A program made the position numbers and the translations under genes. Shown piece after piece: positions 32,728-42,510 of a DNA stretch of 64,000 nucleotides. The notes below the pieces were generated by a model that had not been told where the DNA came from, did no database searches, and saw nothing but the letters and a program-made list of their open reading frames with translations. Source of the stretch: Seminavis robusta (lineage: Eukaryota; Bacillariophyta; Bacillariophyceae; Naviculales; Naviculaceae); the NCBI GenBank assembly GCA_903772945.1, contig CAICTM010000005.1:115001-179000 (forward strand). The letters run 5' to 3'. Every line of letters begins with the position of its first letter. Positions within the stretch are counted from its first letter, which is position 1.

Positions 32728-34425
32728 ATGAAGATCCTCATTCGTCATTGCCTCCTTGCCGTCATGGCCTTGGTGGCCTTGCAGGGTGCCCTTGCCGCCC
32801 CAGTGCCCGCTGAACCTGTCGCTTCTCCTGTCGCTTCCCCTGAAGCTTCTCCTGTCGCTTCTCCCGTTGCGGGAGTACCTCGCAAGGTCACCAAACGTAT
32901 CGAAGCCCGTCGTCGTCGCCGTCGTCAACGCCGCCGTCGCCGCCGCAAGAACAGGCGCACTCCCCGCCCTACACCTTCTCCCAGCGCATCCCCTAGCGAT
33001 GCTCCAACTATGGCTCCTACTACTGGAAAAGGGGGAATGATGGGTGGAGGAATGAGTGGCATGATGGGCGGTGGTCCCACGGCGTACCCCGAGCCCACCT
33101 CTGCCCCAAGCCCCTATGACACCCCTGAACCGACTCCCTGGCCAACTCGTGAGGCAACCCCGCGTCCAACCCTTAACTCAGCGAAACCAACGCCCAATCC
33201 AACTTTGCGTCCAACTGGAGGATCGATGAGTGGAATGATGGGCGGTGCAACCGAGCCGACTCCCTGGCCAACCCGCACTGAGCCGACCCCGTGGCCGACG
33301 CCATGGCCTACACGATCAACTGGACCAACGCCCTATCCAACTTTGCGTCCAACTGGAGGATCGATGAGTGGAATGATGGGCGGTGCAACCGAGCCGACTC
33401 CCTGGCCAACCAGCACAGAGCCGACCCCGTGGCCGACGCCATGGCCTACACGATCAACTGGACCAACGCCCTATCCAACTTTGCGTCCAACTGGAGGATC
33501 GATGAGTGGAATGATGGGAGGCAAAGGTCCAACGGCTGCTCCGACACTTGAACCAAGTGACGCAACCCCATATCCCACGCCTTCTCCAACACCCTGGCCC
33601 ACACGAACACCCACACCTAGCCCAACACGATCATCCACACCTGAACCAACTGATACTCACATATATCCAACACCTGGCGAAACAACAGAACCAACAGCTG
33701 GAGAAACAACTGAACCAACACCTGGCGCAACAACACTTCCTCCAGCACCTGAACCAACACCTCCTCCAACACCTGAACCAACACCTCCTCCAACACCTGA
33801 ACCAACCCCTGAACCAACTCCTCCGCCGACACCTCCTCCAGTTCCAGTTCCAGTTCCAGTTCCAGATCCTACAGATCCAATGCCTACAGATCCCACAGAT
33901 CCAATGCCTACAGATCCTACAGATCCAATGCCTACATGTGGTCATGACTGTAGCTGTTTCACCTGTGATGCGGTCTCTGTGAATCCTTCTGACGGCAGTA
34001 TGGAAATCACGATTGGGCATTGCAAGGATGATGACGAGATCAGTTGGATGTGTTGTGTTGGAGTCAATGGAAATATGGATGGGGCTAATTGTGATGTGAT
34101 TGGGCCTTGCGAGGAGGCGGAACTTGATGGTCGCGCAGGCACCAAGTGTGAAGGCATCGCGTCCAATGAAGACTTTGTAGTCGCAGTCCCTGCTCGCACA
34201 ACGTCCGTCACAATCAACACGCATGATGGACAAACCGCGGGTGATGCCAATAATGTATTTGGTGTTTGTGGTGGCATGGGAAACCAAGGAGGCGCGTGTG
34301 TCATTGATGATGTCACAGCTCATTGTTTGATAACGTTTGAAATATCCCGCGATTGTCCACTTCCTCCACCTCCTCCACCACCTCCCTGTGATCCTGCCTT
34401 AATGGCTTGTGGGGTTACCCCTTAA
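32728..34425 (+). CDS. Secreted Pro/Thr-rich repeat protein with polyarginine block
   Basis: 565 residues, single exon. A signal peptide (about 1-23, cleaved near GALA^APVP) is followed by PVAS repeats, a strongly basic stretch at about 58-76 (almost all Arg/Lys), Met/Gly patches (GGMSGMMGG) and a long Pro/Thr region with PTPWPT units. A 138-bp/46-residue repeat starts at 33199, 33337 and 33475 (third copy partial). The C-terminal 150 residues form a Cys-rich globular domain with CxCxxC (CSCFTC) and ten or so further Cys, then a polyproline end. It resembles extensin-like or frustule-associated wall proteins in design. The basic block could bind silica or acidic polymers; that is inference. 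Confidence 0.7.
   Translation: MKILIRHCLLAVMALVALQGALAAPVPAEPVASPVASPEASPVASPVAGVPRKVTKRIEARRRRRRQRRRRRRKNRRTPRPTPSPSASPSDAPTMAPTTGKGGMMGGGMSGMMGGGPTAYPEPTSAPSPYDTPEPTPWPTREATPRPTLNSAKPTPNPTLRPTGGSMSGMMGGATEPTPWPTRTEPTPWPTPWPTRSTGPTPYPTLRPTGGSMSGMMGGATEPTPWPTSTEPTPWPTPWPTRSTGPTPYPTLRPTGGSMSGMMGGKGPTAAPTLEPSDATPYPTPSPTPWPTRTPTPSPTRSSTPEPTDTHIYPTPGETTEPTAGETTEPTPGATTLPPAPEPTPPPTPEPTPPPTPEPTPEPTPPPTPPPVPVPVPVPDPTDPMPTDPTDPMPTDPTDPMPTCGHDCSCFTCDAVSVNPSDGSMEITIGHCKDDDEISWMCCVGVNGNMDGANCDVIGPCEEAELDGRAGTKCEGIASNEDFVVAVPARTTSVTINTHDGQTAGDANNVFGVCGGMGNQGGACVIDDVTAHCLITFEISRDCPLPPPPPPPPCDPALMACGVTP
33199..33526 (+). repeat. 138-bp in-frame tandem repeat
   Basis: Two full copies (33199-33336, 33337-33474) and a partial third (from 33475) inside the secreted protein gene differ at very few positions. 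This indicates recent expansion or gene conversion. Confidence 0.9.
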
Positions 34426-35810
34426 GGCATGGGACGAAGATAACTTTCTCATGGCCCAAGCATCTGTCTGACAGGTTCTGTTGATGATCTCTCTTTTTGT
34501 ATTCACCCTCGAACGATCTCATGGAACGAACAATGACAATCAACGACCAAAATTGCTGTGTGGGTTCACTCCGAGTGTATTTGCGGCGACTCGATCTTGC
34601 ATTTTGAAAACCAAAATTTAATTAAGCTTTATAGCAACAAATCTTATCCACACTACTTGACTGCTTCGATCTTACATTGGCTTAGGGGCTCTATTTGCTG
34701 TCCTCCCAACTTTGCACTTCTCTCTTATATTGTATATATATCTTCACCCAGTGAGGAAAACTTCTATTCCATTAAATCAAACAGCCTCAAACAAGTTTTG
34801 GTCTCTCATGAAATAGATCCTATAGAGTACTTTCATGTGGCGGGCCTTGGTAGCCTCTTCCAAGAAAGTCCGAGCCGAGTCTAGTCTCTGTCTCTGTATC
34901 CTCCTCCTCCTCCTAGCAGGAACGGTAAGTTAGTTGCTAGGCGCTCACTAGCCAAGGCTTCCTGCCACAAGTAAGCTCGACTCTTCACATGAAGTAATGC
35001 TGATCGATAAACAGCACACACATCAAGGAACTGGTTCGTCGTTGCCGCCAGTTCCGCCTCTGGAAGGCACATCTTGGCAAGAAGGTTCTCGGGTGTGCTG
35101 GAGCATGATGGGCGCGGTGCTGTAACGTCTTCTTGGGTCTTCAGCGAACGTATGCAACACTCGACATCGTTCCACATAGCTGTATTTGTTTCTGGCTTTT
35201 GCATTCATGCTGAGGCATTCAAAAAGAACGACGAGGGCAGAGGTAACCGTGGTGGTAACTTTTGGTTGGTCAACATTGTCTTTCTTTTCTCCTTGCATGG
35301 GTCTTTCCTCTGATGCTGCCACCAGATCGTCTACCGAAGAAATATGTAGAGACGCTACATCGCAGATGTATTGACTGCAATCGCTCGTGAAAGTCGTCGT
35401 GCTGGTAGAATCTGAGGAGAAAGGAGCAGGCAAGTCACCTTTGCGGAATCTCTAAAGCTATGCATCTTTTTCCGTCATGTTCATGTATCGACCACTTTTA
35501 CAAAAAATCATGGCAATAGATCAAGAGAGCCACTGCACCAGAAACAAGTGGTGCGTTTGTGGTGTGCTGGAAGGTCCGGCATTGCCATGTTGGGCATTGT
35601 CGCGACGAAGATAACGGCGGTGTCGATTTGAAGGTCTTCGGCGAGGTTGGGCTCGTGAGACTTCCTTCCATCGACGCATGACTGACGACTGAGTCAGTCA
35701 GTTCTTTGAAAACTGAAAGGGCGACGATGGCACCAGCTCCGCAATTGAGGCAACTTAAAAGTGACACCCGCTGTCTGTAGTCATTATCACTCCAAAAATA
35801 AGATAACACC
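34426..35810. other. Intergenic, possible decayed coding frames
   Basis: Two overlapping reverse-strand frames (35433-35023 and 35204-34881) have protein-like composition (e.g. LVVLFECLSMNAKARNK and NQFLDVCAVYRSALLHVKS) and could be one gene broken by a frame change, but I recognise no family. Otherwise empty. Confidence 0.3.
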
Positions 35811-36377
35811 ATGGCACACCTTCGTGCTACTGCCCTGGCAGCCCTGTTGCTACTTGTCCAACAATCCACAGCCTTCTTGCATGCTCCGCGCCACACGGTT
35901 CCCACTCGGCTTTACGGCGACAGCGACTCGGATCCCACCAAAGTTTGGTACGCTGGATTGGCCGATACGGTTCAGAATGTCTTGACCAATTCCCCATTGA
36001 ACGAAGGAAAGAAAGCCCTTGTCAGGAGTCTCGCAGGGAACTACGATCAGGCCGCTGTTCGGGCCAAACTGGACGGATTCATTGCGGAGCGACCCGTCCT
36101 CATGTTGAGTTTTCGCACGTGACCCTTTTGCGTCAAGGCCAAGGCTGTCTTGGACGCCAAGGGCACCCGTTATCACGTCGTCGAGCTAGACGAAGTGAAG
36201 GACGGAAGGGCCATCCGTGCCGAAATGGCCGACGTCATTGGAAGAACATCGGTTCCCGCCATTTGGATTGGAGGAGAATTCATCGGTGGCTGCAACGATG
36301 GTCCAAAGGGAGGCATTGTAAAACTCGACGAGAGTGGAGAGTTGGATGTTATGCTGAATGCCGTGGGTGCCATCTAG
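35811..36377 (+). CDS. Plastid glutaredoxin, probable selenoprotein (in-frame TGA at active site)
   Basis: Reading TGA at 36120-36122 as selenocysteine gives 188 residues ending at TAG 36375-36377. The active site then reads FRT-U-PFC-VKAK: Sec104 sits exactly where the first Cys of the glutaredoxin CPFC motif belongs, with Cys107 as partner. The frame is intact on both sides, and the downstream part keeps the glutathione-binding features TSVPAIWIGG and GGCNDG. The N-terminus MAHLRATALAALLLLVQQSTAF^LHAP is a plastid-type presequence, and a 70-residue charged linker precedes the fold. Role: glutathione-dependent thiol-disulfide exchange in the plastid. A SECIS-like hairpin lies about 100 nt after the stop. 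Without Sec insertion the protein would stop before the catalytic centre. Confidence 0.85.
36120..36122 (+). other. Putative selenocysteine codon (TGA)
   Basis: In-frame TGA at codon 104, in the place of the N-terminal active-site Cys of glutaredoxin, followed in frame by Pro-Phe-Cys. Conservation of the frame after it argues against a true stop. Confidence 0.8.
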
Positions 36378-37032
36378 CGAGATAGCAACTAGAATAAGGT
36401 GCAGTGCAAATGCAAGAACGCTTCCAAAATACCCCGACGAGAAAATCAGATTTACAAAAACAAGTGAGCAGGCCTTCGATCTTTGCAGACGGCGTGAATG
36501 ATGATACTTTTCCCCTTTGAATGAAATAATTTCCTAGGGTCGGAGTATCGGAACAACTGCATGCAAAAGATTCGGGGGTCCTTTCCAGTTAAAAAATATC
36601 ATCAAGATTTACTCTGAATTACTGTTACGTTACGTTGCTGGATCCTAGCTAGTAGGGGCTGCCGAGTAGATAGACTGTGCTTTAGGATTGAATCATTCAC
36701 CTTCCATAGGATAACCGAAATCTCGAAAGAGATGAAGCCTCATGGTCATTGAAAGTACGTGTACTCTCTGAATGACTTGACGGCAAGCACTTAAAAAAAA
36801 AATCTTTGCTTGTTGCACTTCGTCCTCATTCATGTTGAACAAACCAAAAAAGGAGACACAACACTTCGGTGTTTGTGAATCCTTCGGTCCAAATTGACTT
36901 ACCTTTATTCACCACAGGCTGGTTACAGCCAACAAACGTGATTCGATTCATGTAAAAGATATTTAGCTTTATTGTCTAGCTAGTACAATGTTCTCTCGAA
37001 GACAACGAGGATTGGCTGATCGAGGTTACTTT
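36378..37032. other. Intergenic between convergent glutaredoxin and HCF136 genes
   Basis: Apart from the SECIS-like hairpin, no feature is recognised. An A10 run lies near 36793-36802. Confidence 0.5.
36478..36572 (+). promoter_or_regulatory. SECIS-like hairpin in the 3' UTR of the glutaredoxin gene
   Basis: Read by hand. The lower helix is GATCTTT (36478-36484) with AAAGATT (36566-36572), plus GCAG (36485-36488) with CTGC (36557-36560). An internal loop follows, then the ATGA core (36498-36501) opposite GA (36551-36552), giving the tandem G.A pairs of the SECIS quartet. The upper helix is TGATACTTT (36502-36510) with GGAGTATCG (36542-36550), nine pairs including three G.U. The apical loop holds CCCC and AA (36512-36521), either of which could serve as the conserved apical motif. 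This order of parts is that of a eukaryotic SECIS element. No folding program was run. Confidence 0.6.
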
Positions 37033-38445
37033 TTAACCCCTGTAGCGAAGCAAGAGACCGTTGCTTCCAAGGGCCCATCCTTCATTGTTGTACTCGGGGA
37101 AGAACTTGACGTTGTAAAGGTTTCCGGGAATGTTGTTGGCACTGCTATCGAAACTGAATTTCTTGCCACCATCTTGACTCACATACATTGTGTTGGATCC
37201 TCCCACTGCCCATACCTCGTTCTTGTTTCTCCAAGCGACGTCCGTGAGTCCGTATCCTCCTGTCTTGATATCGGCTTCATCAAAGTCAAACATGTCCTTT
37301 GTTAGATCTGGCTCATTCTTGAGAATCAACAATTTACCACCGTTCAAAGTCATCCAAAGACCCTTCTTGATGTCATCTTCTACAAAACCCATACTTTGGA
37401 TACGGCGGGGTGTTCCACGGTTGTGTGGGATCCAAAAGTCCTGGCCCGGTTCCCATGTCAAGAAAAAGTTACCACGGCTGGCAACGGCCAAGTAGGCACC
37501 ACTAGCATCGCGGATTTGGTTGATGATGGAACCACTAAAGTAGGATGCTCCACTGACTCCACTACTACTGATACGATTCAGAGTAGCATCAATGGTTTCC
37601 TTGACTTGTGCCTTCCAGTTTCGGCCAGCATTTTCAGTGGTGTAGACGGCTCCCGTGGATGTGGTCATTTCCGCCTTGCTGTTGCCAAAGGCAACAATTT
37701 GTGTTGGCTCACCTGGGAGCTTGGGAGAAAGTGGGATACGTTCCCATGTTTTTCCATCATCCGTGGTGTGCAAAAGCAAGGTGGGCTTTCCCAAAACCCA
37801 ACCCTCTCCATTCTTGAACGAAACTACTTGGAATCTGTAGTTGATTTCTTCCTCGGCATCAAGGTTGGAGAATGACCTGGCTTCCCATGTTTTTCCACCG
37901 TCACTGGTTTCTGCAAAGGCTCCACGAGCACCGACCAAATATCCATGTGTAGGACTGCAAAAAAAACAAAAAAACAGGGCAAACACAAGGTTAGCCACTT
38001 GGCAGAGTTCATCATATTCATTCCAGGCACACCAAAGGAAACCTATGGAACATACCTGTCAAAATCAATGTCAAACAGAGTGTCATCAAAAGGAATTGGG
38101 ACTTGTTCCCACATTTTAGTGGAAGCAGCCTCTGCAGGCTGGGGCAAACCACCACTGACGGTAGCAATGGATGCAGCAGCTGCGGCAGATCCGGCCTGTG
38201 ATACAGTAAACATAAAATAAAAAACCAGTTAGGACATTACATCATGAGGAGTCCAGTCCATTAAAATTTGCTTCAGAGACAAGGCAATGCAAAGCAAAAC
38301 CCACCTTGGTGACAAACGCCCGACGGTCATCACCTTCCACACTCATGTGAAGGGCAGAGTTTGCCTTGGGAAGGGATTGCGGCACGAAGGCCGAAGATCC
38401 CACTGCCAGCAGTGCCAGAGCATAGATTGATGATCGTAGCAGCAT
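37033..38445 (-). CDS. HCF136: Photosystem II stability/assembly factor HCF136 (Ycf48), three exons
   Basis: Exons 38445-38305, 38195-38056 and 37954-37033 join through GT-AG introns of 109 and 101 nt to 400 residues. The protein binds newly made D1 and cytochrome b559 and is needed for early photosystem II reaction-centre assembly in the thylakoid lumen. Seen: a plastid presequence (MLLRSSIYALALLAVGSSAF^VP), then a twin-arginine lumen signal (DDRRAFVTK followed by an Ala-rich segment and PAEA^S), then the seven-bladed beta-propeller with repeated TSDGGKTWE, TTDDGKTWERI, TTENAGRNWK and SQDGGKKFSF motifs and a GWALGSNGLLLRY end. Length and motif order are as in plant and cyanobacterial members. 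Confidence 0.95.
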
Positions 38446-39721
38446 TTTTGATAATATATTGGATTTGAATTGAACAAGAGGAAACTATGAAGACGACCAA
38501 GTCAGTTGAGATAACCCAAGAGAAACCTTTCGAATTTGCTGGCCCGAGCTGATGTGGAGTGATTGTGACTCTGGTAAAGAGACGTTGTGGCTCAATGCCT
38601 ATAGCTAGCTAACAGATGGTCTTGCTGATGATGGATGCGAATGAATCATTGGGTTGCCCTGGCTGACTCAAAACTAACTGCCACTGATCATTGTATCTTT
38701 TGCTTTTGATCGATGAGTTGTCAAACTGCATCCAACGCGGCGACTTACGTCACGGTCCTGGGGTTCGGTATCTTTTGTTGGAAACCATGACTCACTCGCT
38801 TATTCGCGAATGGATGTCAACCCAGAACTGGTCGCACACGTACTCAGAGGAGTCATACGATTACATGTAGAGTGTAAGATGGCTTCTCAACACATCGTGG
38901 AAAGTGGAAAGTGATAAGTGACCTCTTTTAAAAGAAGCCATTGAAGCTGCTTGCAATGAACTAAGACTGGGCAAGGCCAAAAGTAGACAACCACACCACA
39001 CACCACCCTCTTTTTCTTGCTCGAGCTGTTACAAGGAGTCTTAAGAATCAGATTATTCTTAAGAATCAGGAAAAAATCTTGGGAAAATTATGATTCTTAA
39101 GAATCAAATACTGGGTAGACAAGGATTCTTAAGAATCAGACTATTCTTAAGAATCAGAATTTTCCAGATTCTTGGAAATTGATGATTCTTAAGAATCAGC
39201 AAATGATTCTTAAGAATAAGCAAATGATTCTTAAGAATAAGCAAATGATTCTTAAGAATAAGCAAATGATTCTTAAGAATCAGCAATGAAAAATTGATTC
39301 TTAAGAATCATGAATGAATTTCTGATTCTTAAAATCATCTTGATCTTAAGAATATGTGATTCTTAAGAATCCTCAATTCAAATATGCTGAATCTTGGGAA
39401 TACTTGTAAAAATCAAGAAAGACTCCATTGCAATGGTTTTGGTATGCACTAATGCATCATTACAAGACTTGTCTTATCAGCAAACATTGTTGTTGGTTAG
39501 CAGATAGTATCAGGGATAGCATTGCTAGCTATGAAGCCCATATTGCTAGTATATTAGGTTGCATACTGGGTGCCTGATGATTCTTAAGAATCAGCAAAAA
39601 GAACAAAATGATTCTTAAGAATCCCCATTCTCCAGATTCCTCACACCAGAGCTACTACCAGTATCTAGCCACCAGTAGTACTTACTTGATACTACAAACG
39701 AATAGACTCTAGAAGCCAACC
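38446..39721. promoter_or_regulatory. Intergenic between divergent HCF136 and LAMTOR4-like genes, with palindrome array
   Basis: About 590 nt of unique sequence next to HCF136, then the ATTCTTAAGAAT array, then about 100 nt before the LAMTOR4-like start. Both promoters must lie here. Confidence 0.5.
39037..39625. repeat. Array of ATTCTTAAGAAT palindromes
   Basis: The 12-bp perfect palindrome occurs 13 times: 11 between about 39054 and 39372, two more at about 39581 and 39611. Most copies extend to TGATTCTTAAGAATCA (16 bp). Copies near 39184-39280 are regularly spaced about 18 bp apart. Each can form a hairpin or a symmetrical protein site. Confidence 0.9.
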
Positions 39722-40021
39722 ATGACACGAGGAGGAGGCGTAGAATCAGCGGTGCTCCCCGCTGTGGATCTGGAGGCGTCTCCGGTACAAGGACAACTGG
39801 CGTCGGCAGTGTTGGATTTGCAAGGCAACATGGTTCGTGGGCAGCTGTCACCACCAGATGCCGATACATTGTTTCGAATGCTAGTCGAAGCAGGAAGCTT
39901 GGAGACGACCATGGAAGGAGCCGGAGGATTCCGTAGACTGACTGTCACATTCTCGAGCATTCGATATGTGGTGGCAAGAGACGAAGAACATGTCTATATT
40001 GTTCAAACAAGGGCCGGATAG
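39722..40021 (+). CDS. Small roadblock-type protein, LAMTOR4-like
   Basis: 99 residues, single exon. The order of strands and helices and several words resemble LAMTOR4 of the Ragulator complex: a first strand LASAVLDLQGNMVRG (LGYLVLSEGAVLASSG in animals), a helix with ADTLFRMLVEAG, then GFRRLTVTFSSIRYVVARDEEHVYIVQTR against [27 protein letters not shown]. Ragulator anchors Rag GTPases and TORC1 on lysosome-type membranes; that role here is inference. No targeting signal. The ATG lies about 100 nt after the palindrome array. Confidence 0.6.
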   Translation: MTRGGGVESAVLPAVDLEASPVQGQLASAVLDLQGNMVRGQLSPPDADTLFRMLVEAGSLETTMEGAGGFRRLTVTFSSIRYVVARDEEHVYIVQTRAG

Positions 40022-40491
40022 ACAGAGAAGGGTACTACAACAATATGTCCTTGCCCAAATAGACCACAGTTTCCGTGTTGATGTAGAGAGGTATCTGGAA
40101 ATTCATTTGACCATTGCTTTACTGGTAGTTTCTGCCTCATCCCAAATTGCCCAAAAAAGCAATGATATCGGAAGATTTTTTCCAGTTCGGGGCTGGCTAA
40201 AGATTGACAATCACTCGGGTTGCTTCTCCCAATATTCATTACAAGAGTTTCTCTAGCCAGTCAGTTCTAGTTGACGGTGTTTAAAACGCTTTGTCGCTTC
40301 GTCAATTTTCTAAACCACTTTCTAGTTTGTTTTTTAAACAGTGTCTATTCGAAGCTATCTAGCTAGCTAGCTAGCTAGCCAGCAAGTACCGAGCAATTCT
40401 TGGCCACAGAACCTGGGATCACAAAAAGTAGTGGCTGGTTTGCGATCCGTTCTATCATTCTGCCACTAAACCACATTCAATCATTTACTCA
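40022..40491. other. Intergenic between convergent genes, TAGC microsatellite
   Basis: Holds the 3' ends of the LAMTOR4-like (+) and COX15 (-) genes and a (TAGC)n tract at 40359-40380. No gene seen. Confidence 0.5.
40359..40380. repeat. TAGC microsatellite
   Basis: Five consecutive CTAG/AGCT tetranucleotide units; similar shorter tracts occur at about 9885-9955, 16430-16470 and 47450-47515. Confidence 0.85.
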
Positions 40492-41742
40492 TCACCGCTT
40501 TGGGACTGCCATGCGAGACGCTACAGTTTCCGCCGAGCTTTTTACGGCACTGCTTTTCGTGGCTGTCGCCGTTCGTACCAATGCCGGCCGCGCATATCGC
40601 AGGGCATGGGCCAAATAGAGACCACTGGTAAAGACGGCCACACTGCCCAATTGATGCAATGCTGCCAAAGAGAGTGGAACGTACGTCAATAGGGTGACAA
40701 TACCCAAACTGGCTTGTGCCGTCGCCGCCGTGGCCACGGCATACAATCCCTTGCGTGCCTGGGGTGTCAATGCCGCCGCTCGCGACGGCGACAATCCAAT
40801 GGCCGCCAATGTCACGGCGGTCAGGGCCGTGGTAGCTCCCAGTATGCGATGATTGAATTGCACCGTGGCGGTATTTTCAATCAAGTTGCGATGCCAGGGA
40901 GAGAGATCCATAATTTCGGAAGGAATCCATTCGTCGCCCATTTTGGGATATGTATTGTACGCCCGTCCGGCATCATTTCCTGCCACCAAGGCTCCACTAG
41001 CGACTGTCACAAATGTCAATCCGGAGAGGACCCAACTTTTGGTGCGCAAGACGCGGGCTTGTCGCAGCGATTCTTTACTCAGTGTGGCCACCATGTCCTG
41101 CAATTTCGTATTGTTGTTGTGTGGATAGTGCAACAAATCCAATCCCGTCCAGACCAGTGCTCCGTACGTGGCCAACGCCATGGTCAAATGAGCCGTCAAT
41201 CGAATGGGTCGTACTCGAATTTCGTTTCGATCGCTTCTTCGATCATCGCCCAATCCGGATTTGACCATCCACCAACCGACCAATCCTTGGGTTCCACCCA
41301 TGGCCAAGAGGCCCACCATGCGTTTCTGGTAACCCGGTGGAATTTTACGACGCACCGTAAAGTACATCCACGGAAGGGCGAAACAGACACCGACCACGCG
41401 TCCCAACATGCGATGACCGTATTCCCATCCAAAAATAAATTTAAAATCCGACAGAGTCATGGATTGTCGTTGTTGCCATTCGGGGTATTCCTTGTAGCGG
41501 GCAAATTCTGTTTCCCATTCCTCCTGGTTCATGGGCGGCAACGATCCGAGCGGACTCCAGGACGTCATGCTCAAACCCGATTGTGTCAACCGTGTCACTC
41601 CACCGACATGGATCATTCCCAAGACCATGCCGGCAGTACCCAAAATCCACTTCCCCGTGGGGGCATAGTGATTTTGGGATGCTTGTGTCATCCAAGGAAG
41701 ACCCTTGGAGAGGAGAGCGGATGCGGCTTGTTTGGATGCCAT
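40492..41742 (-). CDS. COX15: Heme A synthase COX15
   Basis: 416 residues, single exon. It converts heme O to heme A by oxidising the C8 methyl group, needed for cytochrome c oxidase in the mitochondrial inner membrane. Family motifs in order: GGVTRLTQSGLSMTSWSP (about 48-65), FIFGWEYGHRMLGR (first haem-ligand His), RLTAHL (second half-site His), AGNDAGRAYNTYPKMG, NTATVQFNHRILG and LAALHQLGS (paired His of the second four-helix half). Eight hydrophobic segments fit the two four-helix bundles. The short N-terminus is compatible with a mitochondrial presequence. Length is typical of eukaryotic members. Confidence 0.95.
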   Translation of the reverse strand: MASKQAASALLSKGLPWMTQASQNHYAPTGKWILGTAGMVLGMIHVGGVTRLTQSGLSMTSWSPLGSLPPMNQEEWETEFARYKEYPEWQQRQSMTLSDFKFIFGWEYGHRMLGRVVGVCFALPWMYFTVRRKIPPGYQKRMVGLLAMGGTQGLVGWWMVKSGLGDDRRSDRNEIRVRPIRLTAHLTMALATYGALVWTGLDLLHYPHNNNTKLQDMVATLSKESLRQARVLRTKSWVLSGLTFVTVASGALVAGNDAGRAYNTYPKMGDEWIPSEIMDLSPWHRNLIENTATVQFNHRILGATTALTAVTLAAIGLSPSRAAALTPQARKGLYAVATAATAQASLGIVTLLTYVPLSLAALHQLGSVAVFTSGLYLAHALRYARPALVRTATATKSSAVKSSAETVASRMAVPKR

Positions 41743-42510
41743 TGTTATTCTTTTATTAATATTCTTGTGTGCAGTACTGTAGAATCCTTGGCTTTGACTA
41801 CTTCGGATAGAATGTGTGTGTGTGTGGATGGTGATGATGATGGTTTCAATGAGCTGGATTTGTGGAAGATCCAGGATCTCTTCGAGTTCTCCCCAGAAAT
41901 GGCAATATTATTTTGGATCCCGCAAAGCCAAACCCTTTGCCCCCTGTAATGGTCCTCAATTTCTTGCCCCTGATCCCACAGAACCTAGTCCTGAATTTCG
42001 ACTGTTCTTTGCTTAAGCCTGGCCCCGGCTGGCTAACGTAGATAATTTCCCTACTCTAAAACCCCCCTTAATTTAAAAATGTTTGGATGCCTGGTACCAC
42101 GGATACTTGGGTAGGTACCCGTAAAAGTACCCGTAGAACAACATTCTTTGCTTAAGCCTGGCCCCGGCTGGCTTCCGTAGATAATTTATTTCCCTACCGG
42201 TACTCTAAAACCCCCTTTATTATTCTGGTGCCAGTTCAGGAGAGTTTTAGAGCGCCTATTAGCTGCAAGGTCGCACCCTTCGTCCCATGCATGGTTTCAT
42301 GGTTTCATAGTTTCAGGGTTTCATGTTGAGAGTGCAGAGCAATTAATTAATATTGAGTATCGTAACGGGGTTTTAGAGAATGGATCATCTGGTATTGACA
42401 ACCACCCACAGTCAACTCTAACCCATAGTGACCTCTTCGTCTCACAACTGCATGGTGCACTTACCGATGCGTGGAGTGACAACAAGGCTTTTTGGTATCA
42501 AACCTTAACC
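41743..42510. other. Intergenic with a direct repeat
   Basis: Between divergent COX15 (-) and the first LRR gene (+). Holds the pair of about 70-bp repeats at 42005-42219; a reverse-complement word (GGGGTTTTAGAGAATG) occurs near 42367. GTTTCATGGTTTCAT short repeats lie near 42293-42325. No gene supported. Confidence 0.5.
42005..42219. repeat. Direct repeat pair
   Basis: Copies 42005-42071 and 42144-42219 share TTCTTTGCTTAAGCCTGGCC, the following CCGGCTGGCT, GTAGATAATTT and TACTCTAAAACCCCC; the second has a short insertion (TATT and CCGG). Part of the same core (CCCCGGCTGGCTCCGTAG) is at 16610-16628, so this is a dispersed repeat family. Confidence 0.75.

Noticed and set aside
34881-35433. 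A two-frame gene on the reverse strand
   Set aside because: Protein-like composition but no recognisable family, so not called as a gene.
35498-35905. 135-codon reverse frame over the glutaredoxin start
   Set aside because: Overlaps the presequence of a well-supported gene and has no recognisable content.
39037-39625. CRISPR-like array
   Set aside because: The repeats are short palindromes with very short, repetitive spacers in nuclear eukaryotic DNA; no cas genes.
40714-41949. 411-codon forward frame opposite COX15
   Set aside because: Antisense shadow; COX15 on the minus strand has all family motifs.
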